DNA from: Baffinella frigidus
Lineage: Eukaryota > Cryptophyceae > Cryptomonadales > Baffinellaceae
Assembly (NCBI GenBank): GCA_026770585.1
Contig: MU646313.1
Location: 313,043 to 326,593 of the forward strand
Direction: 5' to 3'
Length of the DNA: 13,551 bases
The notes beneath the pieces were generated by a model, which had not been told where the DNA came from, ran no database searches, and saw nothing but the letters and a program-made list of their open reading frames with translations. Position numbers and translations under genes: made by a program. Of this stretch, positions 12,001 through 13,551 are shown in pieces (position 1 is the stretch's first letter; every line of letters begins with the position of its first letter).

Positions 12001-13501
12001 CTAGGGTGGGATGAACCGTTTGGGCCATGTTGTGCATTCGTTCAGAGCCTGACGGGGGGGGCAATGGTGCACCATGAAGGATGAACGATGGTCACAGGAG
12101 GGCGGCTTTGTCAAGTGCTGGGGCTCCAACGACTACGGCGAACTGGGCTACGGGGACAGGGTCCGGCGCGGCAACGGGGGTGGCCATATGGGGGCAAGAA
12201 CCCGCCCTTCACCCCGCGTGTCACTGCTGGTGCCATCGTGATTTGTCCGATTGTCGCTGCTGGTCCCACCGTGATTTGTTGATTGCCTGTGCTGGGACGG
12301 ACCTTCTGAAAGGGGGCTGGTTGGTTGTGTGGCATGGCAGGCGAACCTCCCCGCGGTCGACATTGGTGGCAAAACGTTTGCGATCGCGCTGGGAGACCGC
12401 CATTCTTGTGGTCTGGTTGAGGGAGGCTTCGTCAAGTGCTGGGGCTGGAACAACTACGGCCAACTGGGCTATGGGGACACACGCCAGCGCGGGGACGGGG
12501 TCTGCCAGATGGGGGCACGAAACCTCCCCGCGGTCAACCTTGGGGGGGTCGCCACTGATATCAAGGCAGGGACTGTGCACACGTGTGCACTGATGGTAAG
12601 GAGGGAAAAGAGGGGAGGGGGAGGAGGGAGGGGTGCGAGAGCGGAACGCAGGCGAGACTGTAGACAGCTCTGGAGCAGTAACTCTTGGAGTTTTCCAGAG
12701 AGTTTAAAGTTTGACGTTGGTGGAGACAGGGAGGGAGAGTTGCTCTTAGATGCGAGGCAAGCGTGAGAGCTGGGAGGGCTGGGCAGCAAGATACGGATCG
12801 GGGCTGGGTGCGGTGCTCGGAGTAGGAGGACATACGCGGTTTGAACTTTCTCACTGATCAGGAGGGTGGCATCGTCAAGTGTTGGGGGCACAACGGTCAA
12901 GGGCAGCTGGGCTACGGCGATACCCGCCAGCGCGGTGATGGGGCGGGCGAGATGGGGGCACGCATCCCCTCCCATGCTGGTGACTTCGATTCGCATTGAA
13001 GTGTGGTATGCTGAGGCTGCGGTTTTGCTTTCAACGAAAGCGAAATTATTGTGCGGAGTTTGCGAGCTGGCGAGGGAAGAGACTTGTTCTAACAAAGCGG
13101 CGGGGGCACAGGAGTATCTCCCTGCGGTGGATGTGGGCGGGAAGGCTGTGGCGATCTTCATGGATCGATCTGGCAGCTGCGCGTTGCTGGTGGGTGGGTT
13201 AGAAAGGTCGAGGGTCGAATCAGAAAATAAAAGTTCGGGAGGGCTGTGCGAATGCTGCGCTGTTGAGTGGGGAGAGGGTTGGTTCTGGGACGTGCGGATT
13301 GGGGGGCAGGTGGGGCGCACTCCAGCAAGGCTTCAAGTGGTTCTTCTGCGCAGAGATGGAACCCTCTAGAACTCGATTTATTTGAAGAATTGTGGTGCTT
13401 GACAGGAGGGCGGTTCCGTCAAGTGCTGGGGCCAAAACAACGTTGGCCAGCTGGGCCTTGGCCACACAGCCTATCGCGGAGATGGCCCTGGAGAGATGGG
13501 G
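1..13501 (+). CDS. Giant RCC1/BLIP-II-like repeat protein with an embedded cysteine-rich (GCC2/GCC3) island; partial at both ends, 43 exons
   Basis: Interior part of one gene. Spliced exons: 1-46, 177-254, 374-472, 584-757, 1047-1124, 1335-1433, 1563-1640, 1761-1856, 1968-2045, 2374-2469, 2594-2674, 3308-3403, 3818-3916, 4152-4247, 4492-4569, 4690-4800, 5145-5232, 5496-5546, 5761-5811, 6180-6311, 6563-6870, 7004-7081, 7256-7348, 7456-7533, 7791-7886, 8008-8085, 8314-8463, 8698-8742, 8917-8997, 9200-9292, 9404-9484, 9690-9785, 9969-10049, 10568-10663, 10790-10963, 11166-11246, 11419-11514, 11798-11893, 12098-12193, 12341-12595, 12862-12957, 13112-13189, 13406-13501. The sum is one base plus 1442 codons without a stop. 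RCC1-like repeats build beta-propellers of about seven blades, so 23 A-halves suggest about three propellers. The A-half ends EMG and the B-half starts xYLPAVDL, giving [11 protein letters not shown], the usual EMG-x2-LPxVDLG motif of this family. Function unknown; binding or adhesion at the cell surface is plausible. No start, signal peptide, membrane segment or stop is in view. Confidence 0.88.
177..254 (+). CDS. Exon 2: B-half of repeat 1
   Basis: 26 codons, [16 protein letters not shown] then [10 protein letters not shown]. Acceptor tggcag at 171-176, donor gtaagt at 255. Phase 0 on both sides. Confidence 0.9.
374..472 (+). CDS. Exon 3: A-half of repeat 2
   Basis: 33 codons beginning [20 protein letters not shown] and ending [12 protein letters not shown]. 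Acceptor ggtgcag ends at 373; GC donor gcaagc at 473. Confidence 0.92.
584..757 (+). CDS. Exon 4: fused B-half of repeat 2 and A-half of repeat 3
   Basis: 58 codons. B-half [16 protein letters not shown]...FTCALL runs straight into [20 protein letters not shown] and ends GDGAGEMG. There is no intron between CALL and EGG, which independently confirms the joint used elsewhere. GC donor at 758. Confidence 0.93.
758..1046 (+). repeat. Intron with internal tandem duplication carrying copies of the exon end and its GC donor
   Basis: 289 nt. Besides the real donor at 758, gggggcaagc recurs at 811 (after gac) and at 913 (after gagatgggg). Each is followed by a cctcgcg(c/t)ttggg(a/t)gcagggttgtc-like stretch, so units of about 100 nt (808-906, 907-1013) are duplicated. 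Using either later donor would include a stop or break the frame, so these are decoys. Confidence 0.75.
956..983. repeat. Perfect 11-bp inverted repeat (hairpin) in the intron before exon 5
   Basis: Left arm gacctccacca (956-966), loop attttg, right arm tggtggaggtc (973-983), perfectly complementary. It arises inside the second duplicated unit, where the related unit has a single GGAGGTCC. Confidence 0.85.
1047..1124 (+). CDS. Exon 5: B-half of repeat 3
   Basis: 26 codons, [16 protein letters not shown] then [10 protein letters not shown]. Acceptor ggttgcag ends at 1046, donor gtgaga at 1125. Slightly divergent: FVSL replaces AVDL. Confidence 0.88.
1335..1433 (+). CDS. Exon 6: A-half of repeat 4
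   Basis: 33 codons, [20 protein letters not shown] then [13 protein letters not shown]. Acceptor is tag (ggtgtag, ending 1334) rather than the usual cag; GC donor gcaagc at 1434. Confidence 0.88.
1563..1640 (+). CDS. Exon 7: B-half of repeat 4
   Basis: 26 codons, [16 protein letters not shown] then [10 protein letters not shown]; near twin of exon 2. Acceptor ttggcag ends at 1562, donor gtgtgt at 1641. Confidence 0.9.
1761..1856 (+). CDS. Exon 8: A-half of repeat 5
   Basis: 32 codons, [20 protein letters not shown] then [12 protein letters not shown]. Acceptor ggtgcag ends at 1760; GC donor gcaaga at 1857. Confidence 0.92.
1968..2045 (+). CDS. Exon 9: B-half of repeat 5
   Basis: 26 codons, [16 protein letters not shown] then [10 protein letters not shown]. 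Acceptor ttggcag ends at 1967; weak donor gtcgct at 2046. Closest relative is exon 36, which also reads [10 protein letters not shown]. Confidence 0.87.
2046..2373 (+). other. Intron between exons 9 and 10 (328 nt)
   Basis: No coding signal seen. Its middle (tacctcggacga... through tggcgatgct, about 2214-2284) resembles the intron after exon 36 (11271-11357), matching the close relation of exons 9 and 36. Confidence 0.65.
2374..2469 (+). CDS. Exon 10: A-half of repeat 6
   Basis: 32 codons, [20 protein letters not shown] then [12 protein letters not shown]. Acceptor ggtgcag ends at 2373; GC donor gcaagc at 2470. Confidence 0.92.
2594..2674 (+). CDS. Exon 11: B-half of repeat 6
   Basis: 27 codons, [17 protein letters not shown] then [10 protein letters not shown]. 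Acceptor catggcag ends at 2593; donor gtaagc at 2675. Nearly the same as exon 38. Confidence 0.92.
2675..3307 (+). other. Long intron between exons 11 and 12 (633 nt) with duplicated segments
   Basis: Longest intron in the window. It contains a roughly 65-nt direct repeat (2737-2803 and 3053-3117: aggttgg(a/g)ctaggttgg ... ttcaggatc(g/t)tggaatgg), a run of C near 2820, and three short tandem copies of a gaatggtttgaccc-like unit at about 3207-3256. No conserved exon motif was seen. Confidence 0.7.
3308..3403 (+). CDS. Exon 12: A-half of repeat 7
   Basis: 32 codons, [20 protein letters not shown] then [12 protein letters not shown]. Acceptor gttgcag ends at 3307; GC donor gcaagc at 3404. Confidence 0.92.
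3404..3817 (+). other. Intron between exons 12 and 13 (414 nt)
   Basis: Unusually AT-rich patches for this window, including tatatatagttatatat near 3503-3519. No exon-like motif or relic was seen. Confidence 0.65.
3818..3916 (+). CDS. Exon 13: B-half of repeat 7, extended at its 3' end
   Basis: [18 protein letters not shown] then [10 protein letters not shown], acceptor cgccag ending at 3817. No GT or GC follows CALL. The first in-frame donor is five codons later (SLPSQ, then gttgtc at 3917), so the exon is 33 codons. Exon 38 shows the same kind of extension. Confidence 0.72.
3961..4084 (+). repeat. Dispersed intronic repeat, copy in the intron before exon 14
   Basis: The segment with gaggga(a)aaagaggagg, ggtgacatctg, gtatgaagt and gaaggttgggctagggt recurs at about 11937-12044 in the intron before exon 39. 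The ggttgggctagg core also occurs at 3054-3066 and, degenerated, at 2738-2750. Confidence 0.7.
4152..4247 (+). CDS. Exon 14: A-half of repeat 8
   Basis: 32 codons, [20 protein letters not shown] then [12 protein letters not shown]; divergent from the TRQRGD consensus. Acceptor aatgcag ends at 4151; GC donor gcaagc at 4248. Confidence 0.88.
4248..4491 (+). other. Mosaic intron between exons 14 and 15
   Basis: The first part (4248-4430) closely matches the intron at 9786-9968 up to its acceptor, including gaaaggacgtgctgacgaag. The second part (4431-4491, from ctggtgcttgcagtg) matches the end of the intron at 6871-7003. An unused AG remains at the seam (4429-4430). Confidence 0.78.
4492..4569 (+). 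CDS. Exon 15: B-half of repeat 8
   Basis: 26 codons, [16 protein letters not shown] then [10 protein letters not shown]. Acceptor ctgggcag ends at 4491; donor gtaatg at 4570. Confidence 0.9.
4690..4800 (+). CDS. Exon 16: A-half of repeat 9, with a longer tail
   Basis: 37 codons, [20 protein letters not shown] then [17 protein letters not shown]. Five residues longer than usual before EMG. Acceptor gatgcag ends at 4689; GC donor gcaatc at 4801, a weaker match than gcaagc. Confidence 0.9.
4801..5144 (+). other. Intron between exons 16 and 17 (344 nt) holding a B-half relic and two GC hairpins
   Basis: About 4946-5005 resembles a decayed B exon: cgacctgaacgggtcgaaggctgt-like sequence (DLNGSKAV) matches exon 31 and is followed by a shortened TCALL region. 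Inverted repeats: ggggagggg/cccctcccc (4921-4929 with 4944-4952) and ggggggg+cg / cg+ccccccc (5047-5055 with 5061-5069). Confidence 0.65.
5145..5232 (+). CDS. Exon 17: chimeric exon, start of a B-half joined to a cysteine-rich motif
   Basis: Starts as a normal B-half ([15 protein letters not shown]), then departs to [15 protein letters not shown] where GxxxSCALL is expected. Length 88 nt, so it enters in phase 0 and leaves in phase 1 (donor gtgcgt at 5233). That is the phase needed by the following exons. It converts the RCC1-type frame into the GCC2/GCC3-type frame. A shifted frame of the same DNA reads AVHLCALW, so an ancestral CALL may have been lost by frameshift. Confidence 0.75.
5496..5546 (+). 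CDS. Exon 18: 51-nt cysteine-rich cassette
   Basis: Phase 1 on both sides, 17 residues: [16 protein letters not shown] plus the split glycine. Acceptor gagcag ends at 5495, donor gtgcgt at 5547. Ephrin-receptor-like (GCC2/GCC3) repeat unit CxxC..GTF. Confidence 0.8.
5761..5811 (+). CDS. Exon 19: 51-nt cysteine-rich cassette
   Basis: Same length and phase as exon 18, reading [17 protein letters not shown]. Acceptor aatgcag ends at 5760, donor gtaatc at 5812. The CxxC-to-CxxC spacing of 17 residues is kept across both splice joints. Confidence 0.82.
5812..6179 (+). other. Intron between exons 19 and 20 (368 nt)
   Basis: No additional cysteine-rich cassette was found. Because the 17-residue spacing is exact across exons 19 and 20, none is needed. 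Contains a short direct repeat of cctcgggaaa (about 5889-5911). Confidence 0.6.
6180..6311 (+). CDS. Exon 20: cysteine-rich exon, two CxxC units and a closing CYC
   Basis: 132 nt, phase 1 to phase 1. Reads [19 protein letters not shown], then [19 protein letters not shown], then DCYCAE. This is the full GCC2/GCC3 (tyrosine-kinase ephrin A/B receptor-like) pattern. Acceptor cttcttag ends at 6179; donor gtcttt at 6312 is weak. Confidence 0.8.
6563..6870 (+). CDS. Exon 21: cysteine-rich unit fused to an A-half
   Basis: Enters in phase 1 (acceptor aatgcag ending 6562) and leaves in phase 0 (GC donor at 6871). It begins [20 protein letters not shown], passes [13 protein letters not shown], and ends [30 protein letters not shown]. 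The 308 nt are open throughout. The middle (about 6650-6755) resembles neither family. An internal GC-AG intron from gcaagc after GCCTGCC to gatgcaag would also keep the frame, so the middle may be intronic. Confidence 0.78.
7004..7081 (+). CDS. Exon 22: B-half following the cysteine-rich island
   Basis: 26 codons, [16 protein letters not shown] then [10 protein letters not shown]. The second half is divergent (CSLM for CALL). Acceptor ttgggcag ends at 7003; donor gtaaat at 7082. Confidence 0.88.
7256..7348 (+). CDS. Exon 23: A-half
   Basis: 31 codons, [19 protein letters not shown] then [12 protein letters not shown]. The usual first Glu codon is missing; the acceptor ggcag ends at 7255. 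GC donor gcaaga at 7349. Confidence 0.88.
7456..7533 (+). CDS. Exon 24: B-half with a GC donor
   Basis: 26 codons, [16 protein letters not shown] then [10 protein letters not shown]. Acceptor ttggcag ends at 7455. The donor is gcgagt at 7534, one of only two GC donors in the B-to-A position. Confidence 0.87.
7791..7886 (+). CDS. Exon 25: A-half
   Basis: 32 codons, [20 protein letters not shown] then [12 protein letters not shown]. Acceptor ggtgcag ends at 7790; GC donor gcaagc at 7887. Confidence 0.92.
8008..8085 (+). CDS. Exon 26: B-half
   Basis: 26 codons, [16 protein letters not shown] then [10 protein letters not shown]. Acceptor ggacag ends at 8007; donor gtactc at 8086. Confidence 0.9.
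8107..8146. repeat. Imperfect inverted repeat in the intron after exon 26
   Basis: Pyrimidine arm 8107-8120 and purine arm 8133-8146 pair over 14 positions with one mismatch and two G-U pairs, close to the donor at 8086. The introns after exons 13 and 38 carry similar pyrimidine/purine pairs. Confidence 0.7.
8314..8463 (+). CDS. Exon 27: collapsed repeat, shortened A- and B-halves in one exon
   Basis: Starts [20 protein letters not shown], then goes directly to [15 protein letters not shown] without the RGD-EMG and LPAVDL stretches. After CAIR the usual donor site reads gaaaca and cannot work. The next phase-0 donor is gtggcc at 8464, which adds 16 codons ending DTLTL. The start (acceptor ggttgcag) is firm, the 3' end uncertain. 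Confidence 0.65.
8698..8742 (+). CDS. Exon 28: A-half cut short at a telomeric tract
   Basis: 15 codons, [15 protein letters not shown], acceptor ggtgcag ending at 8697. Homology to other A-halves stops at the GQ of GQLGYGD, where CAG is followed by gtttcc and the telomeric repeat. Confidence 0.75.
8743..8916 (+). repeat. Intron made of interstitial telomeric repeat, (CCCTAAA)n orientation
   Basis: 174 nt between exons 28 and 29. From about 8750 to 8914 it is CCCTAAA and one-base variants (CCCTGAA, CCCGAAA, CCCCAAA, CCCTAAC), with a perfect run around 8838-8866. It starts gtttcc and ends accag, so it fits a GT-AG intron; removing it joins GWGQ to NEVN in phase 0. Confidence 0.9.
8917..8997 (+). 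CDS. Exon 29: B-half following the telomeric tract, GC donor
   Basis: 27 codons, [17 protein letters not shown] then [10 protein letters not shown]. The first nine residues differ from the LPAVDL consensus; homology starts at LGGKAV. Acceptor aaaccag ends at 8916. Donor gcgaga at 8998, a GC donor. Confidence 0.75.
9200..9292 (+). CDS. Exon 30: A-half
   Basis: 31 codons, [20 protein letters not shown] then [11 protein letters not shown]; the RGD glycine codon is missing. Acceptor gcgcag ends at 9199; GC donor gcaagc at 9293. Confidence 0.9.
9404..9484 (+). CDS. Exon 31: B-half
   Basis: 27 codons, [17 protein letters not shown] then [10 protein letters not shown]. Acceptor gttgcag ends at 9403; donor gtaaag at 9485. 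Close relative of the B part of exon 4. Confidence 0.93.
9598..9661 (+). repeat. Interstitial telomeric repeat, (TTTAGGG)n orientation
   Basis: About nine units of TTTAGGG and variants (TTTAAGG, TTTAGGA, TTTATGG) inside the intron between exons 31 and 32. Opposite orientation to the tract at 8750-8914. Flanked by the 6-nt inverted pair TGGACC (9591-9596) and GGTCCA (9660-9665). Confidence 0.9.
9690..9785 (+). CDS. Exon 32: A-half
   Basis: 32 codons, [20 protein letters not shown] then [12 protein letters not shown]. Acceptor ggtgcag ends at 9689; GC donor gcaagc at 9786. Confidence 0.93.
9969..10049 (+). CDS. Exon 33: B-half
   Basis: 27 codons, [17 protein letters not shown] then [10 protein letters not shown]. 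Acceptor gtgacag ends at 9968; donor gtgaga at 10050, the same as for exon 5. Confidence 0.88.
10050..10567 (+). other. Long intron between exons 33 and 34 (518 nt) with a copy of the next exon start
   Basis: At 10275-10300 ggggtgcag is followed by tcggacatgatgcgg, a degenerate copy of the real acceptor and exon 34 start (gcggacatgacggtgaag at 10568). A ggtg(a/g)cgcgctc motif also occurs twice (10180-10220). No other coding signal. Confidence 0.65.
10568..10663 (+). CDS. Exon 34: A-half
   Basis: 32 codons, [20 protein letters not shown] then [12 protein letters not shown]. Acceptor ggtgcag ends at 10567; GC donor gcaagc at 10664. Confidence 0.9.
10790..10963 (+). CDS. Exon 35: fused B-half and A-half
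   Basis: 58 codons. [26 protein letters not shown], then [20 protein letters not shown] and [12 protein letters not shown] with no intron between. Acceptor ttggcag ends at 10789; GC donor gcaagc at 10964. Confidence 0.92.
11166..11246 (+). CDS. Exon 36: B-half, one codon longer
   Basis: [26 protein letters not shown] plus Lys. No donor directly follows CAIL; the next in-phase site is AAG followed by gtccaa at 11247. Acceptor ctgcag ends at 11165. Confidence 0.83.
11419..11514 (+). CDS. Exon 37: A-half of the HTxY subtype
   Basis: 32 codons, [20 protein letters not shown] then [12 protein letters not shown]. Acceptor ggtgcag ends at 11418; GC donor gcaagc at 11515. Confidence 0.9.
11515..11797 (+). 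other. Intron between exons 37 and 38 with a weak telomere-like stretch
   Basis: About 11550-11592 holds ttaagggttta and atttaggg, possibly a degraded TTTAGGG tract. The last 90 nt match the intron end at 2500-2593 (gattcg(t/a)tcatgcaacgggg, ccgggacggacgttctga). Confidence 0.55.
11798..11893 (+). CDS. Exon 38: B-half, extended at its 3' end
   Basis: [27 protein letters not shown], then LSSSK before the first usable donor, gtcctt at 11894. 32 codons. Acceptor catggcag ends at 11797. Same type of extension as exon 13. Confidence 0.75.
12098..12193 (+). CDS. Exon 39: A-half
   Basis: 32 codons, [20 protein letters not shown] then [12 protein letters not shown]. Acceptor tcacag ends at 12097; GC donor gcaaga at 12194. 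Confidence 0.9.
12341..12595 (+). CDS. Exon 40: B-half, A-half and B-half in one exon
   Basis: 85 codons without an intron. [77 protein letters not shown]. The only exon lacking the A-to-B intron, and at that joint it has one extra codon (GCA CGA, positions 12517-12522). Acceptor catggcag ends at 12340; donor gtaagg at 12596. Confidence 0.93.
12862..12957 (+). CDS. Exon 41: A-half
   Basis: 32 codons, [20 protein letters not shown] then [12 protein letters not shown]. Acceptor gatcag ends at 12861; GC donor gcacgc at 12958. Confidence 0.92.
13112..13189 (+). CDS. Exon 42: B-half
   Basis: 26 codons, [16 protein letters not shown] then [10 protein letters not shown]. Acceptor gcacag ends at 13111; donor gtgggt at 13190. 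Confidence 0.9.
13406..13501 (+). CDS. Exon 43: A-half of the HTxY subtype, with a GT donor
   Basis: 32 codons, [20 protein letters not shown] then [12 protein letters not shown]. Acceptor gacag ends at 13405. Donor is gtaatg at 13502, the only GT at an A-to-B joint. Its intron runs out of the window. Confidence 0.9.
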
Positions 13502-13551
13502 GTAATGTCCATTCTCTCTGACTCCCCCCCTCCCTTTCCCGCTGCCTCTGT

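Noticed and set aside
12469-13320. 283-codon open frame on the minus strand
   Set aside because: Antisense shadow of exons 40-42 and GC-rich introns; low-complexity Pro/Ser content and no family resemblance.
374-13501. RGD tripeptides as integrin-binding sites
   Set aside because: RGD here is part of the TRQRGD loop of a common RCC1-like repeat and is often changed (RGN, IGD, RDS). Nothing points to integrin binding.
1-13551. Bacterial operon, CRISPR array or phage region
   Set aside because: The spaced repeats are coding half-blades with splice sites, not direct repeats with unique spacers. No ribosome binding sites, full-length frames or bacterial gene order.

Overview
The window looks like the interior of one large, intron-rich nuclear gene of a eukaryote, read entirely on the + strand, with neither its first nor its last exon present. 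Evidence for a eukaryote: short open segments that line up only after splicing, spliceosomal-type introns, and two plant/alga-type (TTTAGGG)n telomeric-repeat tracts. A GC-rich unicellular alga or related protist is the best guess (inference). I cannot name the species.

I reconstruct 43 coding segments (about 4.3 kb, 1442 codons, one continuous frame) separated by 42 introns, plus a 43rd intron running off the right edge. The product is a tandem array of about 23 repeats of roughly 58 residues of the RCC1/BLIP-II-like beta-propeller type. Each repeat is split over two exons. The A-half reads like [20 protein letters not shown] + TRQRGDxxxEMG (about 32 codons). The B-half reads like [15 protein letters not shown] + AxGxxxSCALL (about 26 codons). 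All introns in this array are phase 0. Each repeat carries two cysteines (KCWG and SCALL), which suggests a secreted or surface protein with blade disulfides (inference).

Layout: 1-4800 first RCC1-like block (A1 to A9 with B-halves); 5145-6870 an island of ephrin-receptor-like cysteine-rich repeats (GCC2/GCC3 type, C-x2-C with a 17-residue period) on phase-1 exons, entered through a chimeric exon and left through another chimeric exon; 7004-13501 second RCC1-like block, with a degenerate zone at 8314-8997 around a telomeric tract.

Main surprises. (1) At the A-to-B junction 19 of 20 introns begin with GC (mostly GCAAGC) instead of GT, while the alternating B-to-A introns begin with GT with two exceptions. 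(2) One intron (8743-8916) is almost entirely interstitial telomeric repeat and its removal restores the frame. (3) A second telomeric tract at 9598-9661 lies in the opposite orientation, so the roughly 0.7 kb between them is bounded like a miniature chromosome. (4) Intron sequences fall into families shared by distant repeat units, and several introns contain relics of exons or unused splice sites, recording repeated segmental duplication and recombination. (5) Three exons have lost an intron, one of them leaving a small footprint.
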